Assembly (NCBI GenBank): GCA_013398015.1
Contig: VZRR01002858.1
Coordinates: 1-64,000 of the forward strand
DNA: 64,000 nucleotides
From: Oreocharis arfaki
Lineage: Eukaryota > Chordata > Aves > Passeriformes > Paramythiidae
Reading direction: 5' to 3'
In this document: positions 23,501-43,645 of the stretch, in pieces
Layout: each line of letters opens with the position of its first letter
Numbering within the stretch: the stretch's first letter is position 1
Notes under the pieces: model-generated
What the model was told of the DNA's origin: nothing
Databases searched by the model: none
Seen by the model: the letters and a program-made list of their open reading frames with translations, nothing else
Made by a program: the position numbers and the translations under genes

Positions 23501-25313
23501 TCTACCTTTAGTTCTGTGTCACCTCATTGACATCTTTCTGGGGCTTCCTTTAAGCATTTACAGTTTTGTAAAGAAGTGAGAAATTGTGAATAATAATAAG
23601 CAATTTCCTTTTTGAAAGCAGTGAGGTTTACAACACATTTAAAATTGCACAGTTAATATAATTATCACAAGTATTACCTAAAAAAGCCCTGGTAAAACAT
23701 AAGCAGTGTACAGTTTAGAGATCAGATAAAAACATAATATACAGGAGTCATTACCAGAGCTAACAACATTCAATTTCTGTGTATTTAGGGAGTGATTTAT
23801 TTGTGTCACAGTCTCAATGGCCACAATCCTATTACCCACCTACAAGTTAAGAGCATGACCAAATGAGACAATTCCCACATGTCTCAGGTCTCCAAGTAGA
23901 AGCTGAGAGAAAGACAGGAGTCAAACCTTCTCATCACAAGTTCTCTGACAGCCACCAAGAGTTTCCAAGACAAAGACTCCAAGTACTGCAGAGCCAAGGG
24001 TTCTTAAGCCCAAAGCAGGTCTGCAGTTGAGAAGTTAACCAGAAGGTATTGTTTTGTTGAATGACATTTCTTTTTTGCTTGCAGAGCAGCCTCAAAAATC
24101 CTGCTGTCACCAGTTAGAGTTGTTAGCTGGATGTTCTTGGGAGCTGCCAGCAATATCATTTTTCTCATTGGGGATGAATATTTTGTTCTTCACCTATTTC
24201 TGCTGATGCAATATACCTAGCACGAGGAGAGGTAGACCTTTCAAAGTTTTGCTTCTTCACTGGACAGATGTATACAGAGACTTTGTAGGAAATTCACCCT
24301 ACCTTAGTTATTTCTGAAGGATCACATGGGTTTATGACATCTTTTTTATTCCCTGACTGTATGAGTGCAAATCGTTTGAGTTAGTGAAGTTTCAGAAACA
24401 AAGAAAAGCTTTAATGATCAAGAAGGCAGCGTGAAGATACAATGGAAGCCAAAGAAAATAGTGTAAGAGTAGGAGTACTCTGCTTCCTAGGCCACATAAC
24501 CCTTACTTGAGATGTAGGGCTTACCTACTGTCTATGATATGGATATTTTTTTCCTTAATATTGTCAACTCAGCCATAGCTGTGAAGGGTAAAGTTCCATC
24601 CTTTGTTTATTCTAATTGCTGTTGTACCCAAATTCTGACTGAAAAGTACAGCAGAGAATGTTTTTCCCTTGCAGTGCAGAACAGTGCATCATCCTATTAA
24701 AGGGAAAAAAAGGCAGAATCTAAAGGTTTAGTTCCATGAGGTTCATATGTGAATGAAATGCATTCACCCAAATATTCATGGGAAGAGAAGGGAAGAGGAG
24801 GTGGAAAAGGAAAATTTATGTTTTAATCAAAACCTCTTTGATCAATGATAAATACCCCAATCTCACATCAATACCTGCACGGCCTTTTATGTATCCCCTG
24901 AGCTCTGCCCGCTGGTGGCCTACCATGTCATCTTTGATCTGAGCTGAGGAAATGACTTCTACACATCCCAAAAGTTGTGAAGGTGCTTAAGAACTGTTCC
25001 TGAAATAGATGGATTTCAAAATAAAGGCTTTAAGCAGGATACATTTAGTGACAATTGTTATTTCTTCTTTCTGCTGTCTCCTGCTCCCAGTATTCTCCAA
25101 TTTCAGACTGTTACAAGAAAGACTCAGCTTCAGCTAGAGATCTTGCTACTGGCCATAACCATTACTTTTGGCTAGATTGTTTTCTGAGGCAGTAAATTCC
25201 ACAGACAGGCTGCAGAAAATACCATTTCTATGCAAAATTTCCAAATTTGCTGCTCTTTAATTTTGTTGGATGTGCTGCTCCTCTCAATGAACGTTACTCT
25301 GTGACAGGTTATA

Positions 25314-25353
25314 CACTTCATTGTAGAATACTGCACTTCATTGTAGAATACTT
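25314..25353. repeat. Perfect-length 20-bp tandem duplication
   Basis: CACTTCATTGTAGAATACTG at 25314-25333 is followed directly by the same 20-mer at 25334-25353 with only its last base changed (G to T). Such a clean copy suggests a recent slippage event. Confidence 0.92.
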
Positions 25354-26198
25354 GTAGCACTTGCATTTAAAAAATGTTATCACAACATTCTATAGTTGTT
25401 AGAAATCAATTAGCAATTTATTCAAGGAACAGAAGCCCAGCCCAGATGCCCCAACTTGTTTTCCATCAAGCTGCAGCTCTCCAGTACAGTGCACTGAATA
25501 AGGCAGATTTCATTTTTTTTTTCTTCAGCTTTCTACTTTGCGGTGACAGCTGCCCTTTTCTGATGGATTAAACTTTTCCTGTAACCCTCTGTTATGTCTG
25601 GAAGACATTTACCACAAAGTGTCAGGGTGTGAGTGTGTGAATTGCAGAGTCAGCAGAATTTAGGGAATTGTGTCTACCCCTCCCATTAAGCGACTGAGAG
25701 CCTGTGCTTGCTGATGCTCAGCCACGATGGTAATGGGTTGTGTGCCTCTAACTTTGCCTGTGAACTATGGTGCCTGTGTGAGGAATGAGACACTTGCAAA
25801 TGTGCCAGACTGTTGTCCCTGGGAAGGAAAAAATAAAATCACTAAACAAGTAATGCATGAATGTCTCCTGTGCCCCTACCAATGTGACTTCACCTGTGTC
25901 TTCTGAAGAACCAGAAGACGAAGGCACAAAGGTCTATTAAGAAAGACAGACTTTTATTCCTTGGCCCTTACTGAAATTGCTGATAGTAATTGTGATCAGC
26001 AGAGTACAGAATTAAAAATCCTGGTGCTGTTTCCAGGTGATTACCTGTACCACTGAGAGAAAAGCCTTTGCTGCAATGCTATAGGCATGATAGCAATTAA
26101 GGATGTTTGGCAAAGAAAGAGCTCTTCCAACAGACCTCATATAGGCTGAAATGACCTCTTTTTGTCAGGAAACTGAGTGGTTTCTTTCACAGTACCTG

Positions 26199-26285
26199 GT
26201 GAGGCAAGGTAGTATCCCACTTTGCAGATTGGAAAGCTGAAGCATAATGAGCCAAACGATGTCCCCACAGTGCCAGAGAGGGTAT
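26199..26285 (+). mobile_element. MIR-like CORE-SINE fragment
   Basis: GAGGCAAGGTAGTATCCCAC then TTTGCAGATTGGAAAGCTGA, AGCATAATGAGCCAAACGAT and CCCCACAGTGCCAGAGAGG aligns by eye with the CORE segment (TTTTACAGATGAGGAAACTG with the following AGAGAGGTTAAGTGACTTGC and CACACAG). Only the core is preserved. Confidence 0.5.
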
Positions 26286-29200
26286 GCAGGAAATCATAAT
26301 GAGAAGGAATCCTTATCTTCGAGATCTCTGAGATGATGCATGAATGCTCTGAAATGTGCCAACTTCCTCACTGTTGAGAATAGTGACATGTAAGTAGTGA
26401 GATGGGAGCTGTGAAAGGTTGGGCAGTTTGACTCAGAAAGCAGAATTATTTCCATAAATGACAATCTGCAGATTCCCACTGATCCTGCGCTTCCAGCTGA
26501 CGTAACAATTGTTCCATACTTGCTTCAGTTGGCATCAGGTTGAGTTCACCTGGAGTGAAAGTTGTAATTCAGACCTATGCTGGTTGATATGATAGCCTTT
26601 GTTCAGAACTGTGTATTTAGAAGATGATCCACCTCTTCTGTTGGGATTCCTAGGGTTAGTAAGCACTCAGAGAGGAGTGTTGCATTCAGGCACCAGAAAC
26701 CTGAACTCTCTGTACCAGGAGTTGTTCATTCTAGAGAGGTAACCTATAACTGAGCCTTTCCTGTCCACTGAGGGCAACAGTACAAAATATATTTTGCAGA
26801 CCTCATTTTCTGTGCTCAGTGAATGGTGACACTCTCGGCCTTGCTGTTACTGTTTTGAGTAAGTCTATTCCTATTTTTTTTTTGCCCAGCTTTCACCAAA
26901 CAACCTATTTCTCTGCATGTCTCCTGCAGCTGTTTTTCAGGAGCAAGCAGTAAGCTCACAGTGTACTGTTTCCTTATTGCAGGGACTTTTTAACGTAATT
27001 TACCAAATACTTGATGTTATATGACCACATAACATCCATTCCTGTCACCTGTGGGTCAGTCTCACAGTGTAGGGAACAATCTCACCGACTTCTAAAGAAA
27101 AAAAGACATGAGAGCACCAAATATAGGGAAGTCCAGCAAGAGAGATGGACTCAGCTGTGTGCCAGATACTGCCAGTTCCTCTGTGCTTGAGAAGCTCTCG
27201 CTGCCTCTGCCCCTCAGCTTCTCTGTTGCGTGTATAACTGTGCCACAAAAAGGAGATGAAAAGCTGACCTCTGAAATTTTCAGTCTGAGGAGTCCCAAAT
27301 GCTCGGCTGTACCAGAATGCAGGTCTGCTTTACAGGGCTAATCTGTGCTGATGCTAGCTAGGTACAATTGTTACGCAATTGTGCAGGCATTGGGAATAAC
27401 AGAGTACCCTATGTTCTACTTATAGATTTTACCAGGATGTGCTGGAAGCTTCTTGCCATCCGGAAATTTCTTCATGCCAGGGAAGGCTTGTCCTTCTCCT
27501 GACATGTACTTGACCTCTGTACCTGGCACCCTGGCATTTGCTCTCTAGGATTCACTTGTACCACAGCTTTGAGAAGTTCTACTTTTCCAGCTGGCTTTCC
27601 CAGAAAAACCCCAAACTGATGATAGATAAATACCGTGCTGCTGTGGCTTTTTTATCACCGTCTGTCATAATTAGGGGGATGTCAATTCATCATTGTGCCC
27701 ACAGTGGTAAATTCTTACGGCAGTTTCTCAAAGTCATCCATACTCATTGTTCGTGCAGATTGCTTTATATAGATATTGGTGTTCTTCATAGGAGAGGGAG
27801 GGTGTTAAATCTCATTTCTTTACTTAATTCCAACTTGGGCATTTACATTTTGCCTCCCTGATTTCCCAGCTGGGATCTCAGGTGAATATTTGCTTCCATC
27901 TTTATGCTCGATGATGCTTTGTTCTCATTAAAGCCCTGATGTGCAGGAGACACCAGGGGTATCTATTTTTTGGTCACATGGGATGGAATGTGGCTTGCAA
28001 GCATAAAGAATAATTAGTATGATTTACAAACTAACTGAAAAATTCTGCAAAACTCTAAAAAGGGAAGGTGTTTATTGTGCTTAGGGAATGTTAGCAGCTC
28101 AGGTACTCTTCTGCCCACCAAATGTATCTATCCTGTGAGGAAGGAGCTGATGAACTGTTTTCACAGAGGCAGATTTTGAGCTTATTTTTTAATGAGCCTA
28201 CTTAAGTTCAGTCACAGCCGAAGGAGCCCCGAGATGGAGTTCTGGATCGGTCCATTGACTGTGGACTATTGCCAGACAAGAACTTTAGTGACTCTGCTTT
28301 GGAAGAAAAATAGATAATGGACTTCCACCCACAAAGAACTGATTATATTAGTGTTACTCTCCTGCCTTGTCTTACTGAAGGTCTGAAATCTCTTTCCTGA
28401 GTTGTTACGAATCTCGAGTGAGATCACCTCCCCTGAAGTGTGTCTCGCTGCCCCTGTATGGAAGGATATTTCTTCTGTGATTCCAACAAATGTTTAGGTT
28501 GCAAAGGAAAGAGCATTTTCCTGGAAAGAGAAAACAACATCAGATTTTCAGAAGAGTGGAAAACAAAGGGATGTTGATTGCTTTGGGCCTTTAGGTACTT
28601 TAAAGTCTGCAATTTATGTTCATAAATCAATTTAGTGCTCCTGAAAATGTTAACCACCATCTGTTTCTTTAATGATGCTGCGTCTGGATCCAAAGATAAG
28701 TGTTTATGAAGAGTAAAGAAGGAACTCTGGTATTTTTGATACCGTTATGCAAGTGAGTTTCTATTAAGGTATCCAGCAACTTTCCAAAGTTTTGAACTTT
28801 GAAGGAAACTTCAAGATAAAATAGTGTTTATGTACTAGATGCTTTTAGAATATATACAAAATCTTATTATGTGCTAGAATTGAACCTCATATAATACAGA
28901 TTCTGGTGCTAAAGTAAGTCTCCCTGCTTCATGTGCAGGTGCCTGTAGTAGTGTGAAATCCATGCCATTCAGGTTACAGTCTCAGATTCTCTCAGTATTC
29001 CGTTGTGTAGGAATCGTGCTTTGATGAGTGAATCACCCTTCAAGAACAGAGAAGGAAGTTTGTGAGGAAGCTTTAGAAAACACTTGGCCAGGTCAGAACG
29101 TGGTGGGCCTTGAGAAGCCCTTCCTCGAAAGGATAAAGCTGCTGCCCTCCCTGTGGTTAAACCATGGAGGTTCCCAGAGCATTGCCAGGGAAAGATCAGT

Positions 29201-29558
29201 GTTTGCCCCCAGTCGCCAGCTGCTCCTCTCTGAGGTACCTGTGCCGTATCTGACAATACCCTGTGGCAGTGCCTGCCGAAAACTAGCAACATTTTCCCTG
29301 GCAGCAGAGGGTCACACGCATGTGCAGCGAAGTTTAGAAGTCATGGGGTGGACCCTTTGTGGTGCTGAAGGTAAATTCCAAAAAGTAACATTGTAAATTC
29401 CACAATTTCGAGCATCCGAGGAAGTGCCAGTGTGGCACATGGTTATATTTTAGGCTGTATTGATCGCTGACTGTGAGGAAATAGATGAAAAAAAGCCAAT
29501 CAAAGGAGCAGTGACATCAGAAAGAACACACAGAAACACTTGCTATGATTATGTGTGA

Positions 29559-36208
<6,650 letters not shown>

Positions 36209-36381
36209 GGAGTTTTCCAAAGAAAGAGAAAAGGCTAAGGCTCGAGGTGATTTCCAGAAGCTGCGGGAAAAGCAACAGCTAGAGGAGGATTTGAAGGGAT
36301 ACTTAGACTGGATAACTCAAGCAGAAGATATTGATCCAGAAAATGAAGATGAAGGCATGGATGAGGAGAAGCCTCGAAACA
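36209..36381 (+). CDS. CACNA1C: CACNA1C exon 9 (start of I-II linker, beta-subunit AID helix)
   Basis: This 173-bp exon runs from a CTTGCTAG acceptor to a GTAAGC donor. Its first base completes the Gly of GVLSG; 57 codons follow, starting [20 protein letters not shown] and ending DEEKPRN, and the last base is the A of a split Met codon. It encodes the proximal cytoplasmic I-II linker. At 36273-36326 it carries the alpha-interaction domain [18 protein letters not shown], which fits the family consensus QQxExxLxGYxxWIxxxE exactly, including the Tyr and Trp that insert in the groove of the Cav-beta guanylate-kinase-like domain. Beta binding sets surface expression and gating. The acidic tail after the helix ([17 protein letters not shown]) is typical. 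The exon is bracketed by pyrimidine-rich tracts listed separately. In mammals an optional exon 9* can follow; I did not find it here. Confidence 0.97.
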
Positions 36382-36389
36382 GTAAGCAA

Positions 36390-36450
36390 CTTTCTTCTCT
36401 CACTTTCTTTTTCTTTCCCTCTCTCCTTCTCTGTCTCCCTCTGTGCTTTT
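36390..36450 (+). promoter_or_regulatory. CU-rich tract immediately downstream of exon 9 donor
   Basis: Starting about eight bases after the exon 9 junction there are some 60 bases of almost pure C/T, with TCTTCTCTC, TTTCTTTTTCTTTCC and CTCTCCTTCTCTGTC blocks. U-rich stretches right behind a donor are bound by TIA1-type activators, and CU-rich ones by PTB. Which, if either, acts here cannot be read from sequence. Confidence 0.45.
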
Positions 36451-39400
36451 AGCAAAAAGCCCATCTGCTGTAGTGCTGAGGTGGCTTATAAGGAAGAACA
36501 AGTTCTTCCTGAGACTTGCACTGTGCTTATACATGATTCCAATTTAATGCTGGTAGGAGGCCATGGGAGGCAGAAATACATGTACAATAACTGATATTCT
36601 GCACACCCTCGGTGTTTTGTCTGTGATGCTGGCGTAAGATCCTGATATTAAACAGATGAAAGGTCAATACTTGCTGGTAAAGTCTACTACTGAGAAAAGT
36701 TCTAAAATACAAATGTGTCTTCTATTCGTTCATCCAATTGTAGTTCAGTGTTGCAGGCTGTTTACACATGGTTGGTTCCTTTGAAAGCAAAGGTTTCTTA
36801 GGGAAAGCCGTGCTACGCTAGGGGAGGAGGGCCAAATCAGCTCTGTTGTGCATTAAGTGGGCCATCTGTAACTCCACTGAAATCAGAGGATTTGTGTTTG
36901 CTTTTGCCAGGCTGGATTAAGCTCTCAGGCATTTCTTCTAAGGGTGTTATTTCTCACTCTTTGTTTTTGGAGTTGACGAGATGTTTGTACAAAGTGAAAA
37001 TTCACCAACGATCTCTTATTAGAAACCCTGAAGAAGGAGGGGCTTGAAGAAAGCAGTGCTTCCCAACATTTCATTACCTTTATTGAATCTTTGTCCACCT
37101 TCTCTTTCACCAACACGGGCTGTGTAACACTTCAGAAACACTTAGCAGTTATCATTGCTGTTTGTGCACTTGGGAAATGTCAGATTTGGAACGTTTTCAC
37201 AGTCAATGGACACTGGCTCTACTCTTGGCTTTCATCATGGGAATGGGCATTTTCTTCATTTGATTCTGGAAGAGAAGACATGTTTCATGTCCCTAGATGT
37301 CGCCTTTCTTACCAAACAATCAAAATCTATGGGATGATCCCATCAGAAACACAAATTCTGGAAATAGGAAGATTGGACATGGGAAAGTTGTGCCTTTTTT
37401 TCTTCAGCAAGATTTTTAAGATATTCATAATGTTTAAGATATTAGTAAGCACTATTGCTACCAAAACAATGAAGTTGTTTTAGAGAAAAAACCAAAAATT
37501 TTGGGTCATTAATATCAGGTTATACTCCCAATGCTTTGGTTATCTGGACCTGAAAGAGTCACTGTGGTGACTTGCTCAGACTTTTCCCAAATCAGGTTAT
37601 TTTGGTTTTTGTGCTGGTGTTTTCATAGGTCATAGAGTTTACTTTCACAATTTACCCTCAGTAACCATTCAGAAATGAATTTATAAATCATGGCCAAAAT
37701 TTGCTGCTCTGTGGTGTACGATACATGAATAAATCAGATGGGATTCCTTGCATGTGCTGTTGGGTGTGGTCAATCCATATTTGAGCTAACAAGCTCCTTT
37801 CATGGGTGGCGATATCAAGAACTGAAAGGTAACGTATCTCCAGCTTGCTTTCAGTTCTTCCTGTTCAACTTGACAAGGTGAGTTTTGTAAGACATGGTTT
37901 ATCAGAGTGCTCTCACATCTCAGTCAGAAAAACTGAGGAAACAGAGGCCCTTTCCTTAATGGTTTCAGCCAAAGATTACACCACAGAAAAGGTACTGTGA
38001 GTAAGTGACAGGGCAGGGCATTTTGTTTAGGTTGAGGTTTATTTTTTGTGTGTTACCTCCCATGTTGAATGTTCTGGCATTCATGCCAGCAGTCAGTCAT
38101 CAGTAGGGTTACACTGAAGGAGGAACATGGTGTTAATTCTCTCCCAAAAGCCATCTACAAAATAAACTCCAAAGGAAGGATTCCAAAGGAATCCCTTTGG
38201 CTTGAGTGTTCCCAAGACATTTGACTCCCACCTACTCCCAGTGCAAGCTTACATCACCAAGACTCCAATGGCTTCCTTGTTTTCTTGTGTTTGGCTCAGC
38301 TGCCTCAAGTGCACCTTCAGCGTCTTTCGTTCAAGTGCTCTTCAAAGCTCATCACTTTCTGTTTCTAGCACAGCATCCTGAACTCCACCGCTGAGTGTGG
38401 CTGTCCTTTCCAGCACACTCTGTGCAGTGACTAATTAATGCTGACCTTTAAGGTATCAGCCCTGAGAGTTTCAGATGGCAATTCTCTGAACTGCACAGGG
38501 CAGTCCAGACCTCCTTAAGCTGCTGTGTTAGCTCAATAAACTTCAGGTGTGGCCTTTGCATCAGCTGTGTTGTACTGATGCTCAGGGGACATGTGCTTCT
38601 GCCTGACCTCTGACAGTGATTCACACTGAGACTTTAAAGAACTCACGTCAGTTTTTGCTTCTTTGGTTTTCCCTTGCAGGTTGTTTGGAGGCTTGTTTGG
38701 TTGTTGGCTTTTTTTTTTTAGTAAAGAGTATCAGAATAATTCAGAAGTTCAAATAAAATATAGTTATCAATCTAGAGACTCAGCTAATGTAAGTTCTGAG
38801 ACTCAGCAGTTTACACCATCTGGGCTCTGACCCAGGTAGTCTACCTAAACTGAATCATCCCAAACACAGAGAGCATATGTTTCCAGTCTCTTCTCTGTCC
38901 TTGGCAGCTACAGAGACAGGTTTTGCTGTCTTTTAACTTTGTAGAGAGTGCTGCCTGCTTGTCAGCATGGGAACTGCCTCCTGTAAAACAGGGGGCACAA
39001 GGTGGAAGGGAAGAAAAACTCACTTGCATCCCCTTTTGGTTTGACTGCCTGTGACAGTCCTTAGGGCATCATCGGTCCGGTCTTGTGTGCTGCTGCTTTC
39101 CCGAGGCTCCCAAACCTTGCCTGAAGTCCCAGTGGGTGTTTGCAGCCCTTAATGAAGTTATCAAGTCCAAGGATACGACAGGGAGGACCTTAGTGAAGGA
39201 AAGGGTAAAAAAGGAAGATGGATGGAGCCAGAGCTGGACAAGCTGTGCAGTCTGTAGCTGTTCTCTCCATAGCAGAGGTCTCGGTATTCTGCTGAGGGAG
39301 TTGAACACCAGTTACCGCTCACATGGATGGAGAGACATTCACAGAGCAGGCTGAGGTAATTCCCCGTGTTTTGAGGATGTGCCACTTTTAAAGCAGCTTT

Positions 39401-42400
39401 TCCATGTTGTTTGCAAACACAGTTTTGCCATTGTGACAGATGTGAAGTGGGAAATGTGAAAAGGCCTTTTCTGTGAAAAGGCTGTTTGTGTTGATGGTTT
39501 TGTTCTGTGCTCTTTCCCTGGCGCGCCTTCCACACGGGAAGAAAGCATTAATTTGACAGAGGGGAGAAACACCTCACGTCACAGAGCAGCTACTGAATTC
39601 AAAATTACATGATAGCAAAGAAAGCCGTCCCTCCTGTTGCCACAGCTACTGGCAATTTGCCCTTTTATTTTCCCTTCCTGAGAGTGGTCTGGAATGCGTC
39701 TGTTGCCGTGGGCAGAAGCAGGAAACCTCAATCCAACCCAGATTCTCCTCCTATTGAAATTAATTGGCAAAACTCCCACGGACTGCAGTGGGGTCACAAA
39801 TAATCTGTGAATGGGCAGGGTGAAGTAATTTGATGTTTCTGAGAGCTCAGATTCTGTCCTCCCTCTGTTTCCTTCAATTTGGCTCTGTTTGGTGCTACCA
39901 TGTGCAGTGAGAGTGTGACCTCACTAATTTCAACAGAGTAAAAAAGTAAAGTTAAAAACTCCACTGCTTTGTAAAGGCTTTCCATGATTCAAGACAATTA
40001 ATTCATATCCAACACAGTACTGTAAATTCAAGAACTGATTTGCAAGTAACCTACCCTAGTAAAATTTAGAGTCTAATCATCCTTCAAGGCCCTGTTGTGA
40101 TGGAACTGATGGCTGTAGATAATGAAGTTTTGGTGTAACATAGAAGAAAAAAAAACAAACCAGTACAAATCAATGTGTTGCCTATCAAAATAAAATCATA
40201 TTTCAGATGGTATGTTAAATAATGAAGGGTGTGTGTCTGTACATGCAGATTTATGCCTCCATTAAAGTGGGGATAGTGCAAAATTGAAGATAAAGTACAG
40301 AAATACAGGCAGGTTCCAAAATATACATAAAAAATTCGGCAGTTTAAAAATAAATAGTCTTCAGTCTCCACCTTCAGAACATTTCTGTAGTGCCTCAGTG
40401 ACCTTTGGAAATGTTCATTAACATCTGAGTTCACTGCCTCTAAGGAATCAATGACAACCTAACTTTTTGGTGGACTACAGGTTTTGTCTCGCTCTTTCAA
40501 CCACCATTACTTGTGACCACCACCATAACTAGGAAGTAGACTGCATTTAATCACAGGTTTATGAGACTCTTCCCTAGAAAAATAAATTCTTTTGAGACAA
40601 GGAAGAGTTTTCAGCAGCAAAAGCAAAATTTTAGAAGAAATTGGTACCTCTTGGACCATTAGAGCTTTTGGAAAATCTGTGTCTTTCATGGAAACACTTT
40701 GTGCTTCTGCACATCAGGCCATGAACGAGAACAGGAGAGATGGGAGTTTGAACAGGAGAAGGGAAGAGTTTTAGAACTCTAGAAATAGAAGCCTCAGTAA
40801 TTTCAACCCAAACAGGGTTTTATTCCCAAGAGCTCTGATAGTCATTTGGCTCTATTATGTAACAGGGATAAAAGCATGATCACCTGTCTCTAAAAGTCCA
40901 GGCATTTTAGGATCTGTCTATCCAATTCCTGCTGACTTGACTTCCTTTTTCTTGGTCAGTTTATGTACCACAAGGAGACTGTGTTGATTTCTGTGAGGTT
41001 GTGCACCAAATACCCACCACAGACCTGAATAAAAGCTGTCACTAGATCCTGTGCAACCCTTTGGGACAGTTAGTGATGTGGAGCTGTTGGACAGAGAGAG
41101 CTTTGTGTACATGCCTGATCATCATACCAAGATCAAAGAACAGCAACTTCAATTTGTACATTTGTTCAATTTTTACATTTAGTCATTTCGTAAGTAAGTG
41201 GCTCCCCAAACCACGTGCTTAGTGTACTGACAAGCAAGTGGCTTATTACTTTCAGCCTGAAATAAAAGGTCATGGTGCTGTGGGATAATGTCTAAGGTAG
41301 GAAGGATTTTCAAAGACTTCATTGCAGGCTGAAGTTTCAGGGTGGCCTAAAAACCTCTTGGTCCATCTTCTGCAATGAAATTTAACGGGCAAGTGCACAG
41401 CTGGGGAATTAACAAGGAAGATGCAGAGGGGAAAATGAGAGAGTGGATGTTTCCAAGATATCTATTTTATGTCCAGTCTTGAGCCTCACTGCCTTAAAAC
41501 CCCTGTATTCTTACTGTGTGAGCAAAGAGGTGCTGTGCTGCGTTAATTTCTGTTTAGCAGAGCCTGCCTGAACTTGTCTGTTGACAGCAAATTAGTTCAT
41601 CCTCTATTATTCTAGTTTCATCCACAGAATCTGCCCTGATGTATTTTACATACCTATGGAAGAACATGGACAACCACCCCTCAACAGGAAGGTACAGATA
41701 TTGTCAAAAAGCAATTAATAAAAAAACACACAGAGGGCTTGCATGGAATTTCAGATCATCTAAACAAAAGCTCCAAGAGGCACAGGCTGGAAAATGAAAC
41801 CTTTATCAATTTAATTCCTCCAGTACCAGTTGGTGGCTTGAGAAAGGCATCATAGAACCTGGCTGCATTTTGCTTTCCATGTTTAAATACGGGGAAATCA
41901 ATGCCAGTGTTGTAAAATGATTTATTATCTGTCAACACCTCTTCGAAAGAGGAAGAAAGCACAATCTCTTCTACTTTTATCGTTGTCCACTGATGTGGAA
42001 AATAATCATCTGGTAACCAAGAAGAGATTAGCTGCAGTGCCAGCAATTTGTAGGCATTGTACAAGGGTGCCAGATAGGTACTTCACAAGGGGTTCAGTGC
42101 CTGGGATAGATTTCTTCTCTTTCACCTGGAGACAGAGGGACAAAAGAAGGGCTTTTTGGTGTTCACTGTGCCACCAGTTCCTCCTAAGGGAAAAAACCCA
42201 TGTACTCAGGAGCAGAGGTTCCAAAACATGGTTTGCATGGACAGGAATGACAACAGCTCCCAGCCATGTGCTGTGCCCTGCAGAAAACAGTCTCAGGGAC
42301 ACTTTCCTACCTTGTCATCTTTTGAAGCAGCTCATGCACTGCTCTTAATAGAAATACTAGAGTTTGAGGACACCTAAAGAAAGGCCTTTGTAATTGATAA

Positions 42401-42997
42401 GTCAGCTTTGTTTTTGTTGTGTGGTTCTTCACAGAGAAGCTCAGGTTGCAAAATGCAGCATGGGCTTGTGGTACAGATGTCGAGCTTGAGTCTATAATTA
42501 GGAAGCTGCCTAGAAAAAGCTTCTAGGACATTAGTTCTCACATTAGGCTGAATCACTCCTACAGTCCTTAGGCAAAAATTGTACTGCAATTCCTGGGGAT
42601 TTTGGGGCCCAATCTGTTTCATCCAAGGTCAGTAACAAAACATGCAAATGTCAGCAGTTGAAAAGGTTGTCCAACGTGAGGTCTTGGAGCACAGAGGCTT
42701 CTCAGTGCTCGCACGTGACTTCAGTATTGTGCAACTGGCACCCACCAAAGAGAGAGCGTGAGGTATTTGGGGTCTGAAATCACTTACAGCACTGAGTAGT
42801 CCTCTGAGTACTGTTTGCCCAGTGCACATCCCACTGGTTAAAATGCAGTGGTACCTGGCACAAATTCAACCCACTGCTGTTAGAAGCGTGTGGCTCCCAT
42901 AACAATGCTGAAATAAACGTGTGATCAGATCCAAGTTAACTCTGATATCCTAAAAAGTTCAAGCCACATATCTCAGGAAAAAAAAAAAAAAAAAAAA

Positions 42998-43007
42998 NNN
43001 NNNNNNN
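42998..43007. other. Assembly gap (10 N) inside poly-A
   Basis: Twenty A (42978-42997), ten N, then seventeen A (43008-43024). The gap size is probably a placeholder, so intron length and all coordinates after it are only approximate. Confidence 0.98.
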
Positions 43008-43562
43008 AAAAAAAAAAAAAAAAAGAGCATTTGTGAGGCTTTAGAGTGACCCTGCAGGTAGCTGTGGTAGCAGGGTACCCAGGGCAATGATACTCAGTGA
43101 TGTAGGCAAAAGTAAATCTGCCATTTCCAAGCATCATTTTCATTGTACAATTTCTGTGCATCTGAAGTAACCAAAAAAAGATCATTTAGGGTGACTCTTC
43201 TTCCGCCTTTGCCCCACGTTCCATCAATGTCAACAAAACTGCTGTCAACATTTGACTTTTTCCTATTGGAATAGAATCAAAACTGAGGGTAGATTTTCTT
43301 CCTGGCTCTCTTCACATTACTTTTTCTTTTTTTATTGTGAGTGACAAAACAAGGAAGCAGTAGGTCCTTATCCTTGATTGTTTTGTCTTTCTCCCTTTCC
43401 AAGAGGAACTACTTAAGAGAAAAGCTGGTCTTCCCAACAAAGTGAAATTTGAAACTTTGGGGTTTAAATCATGCTTTAAAATGCTTCAGCTACAACATTG
43501 ATTCTGGAAATATGTATGCAGGGTAATACTTGGAAAGGGGTGAAATTTTGTTCTGGACTCTT

Positions 43563-43645
43563 TTGTCCCATTGAAAAGAAAAGGCTCAGGAAGGCTAAAT
43601 GATGTTCTCAGGATCACCCACCCCCACAGTGCCAGTGGCACAGGC
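43563..43645 (+). mobile_element. Possible MIR-like CORE-SINE fragment
   Basis: GTCCCATTGAAAAGAAAAGG, CTCAGGAAGGCTAAATGATG and TTCTCAGGATCACCCA resemble the CCCCATTTTACAGATGAGGA, AACTGAGGCACAGAGAGGTT and GACTTGCCCAAGGTCACACA parts of MIR. Weaker than the other two copies. Confidence 0.38.

Noticed and set aside
23172..23579. 135-codon open frame in intron 7
   Set aside because: Composition is that of AT-rich intron; no domain and no splice sites. Chance frames of this length are expected in 64 kb.
42960..43185. Minus-strand frame running through the N gap and poly-T
   Set aside because: Artefact of low complexity and ambiguous bases.
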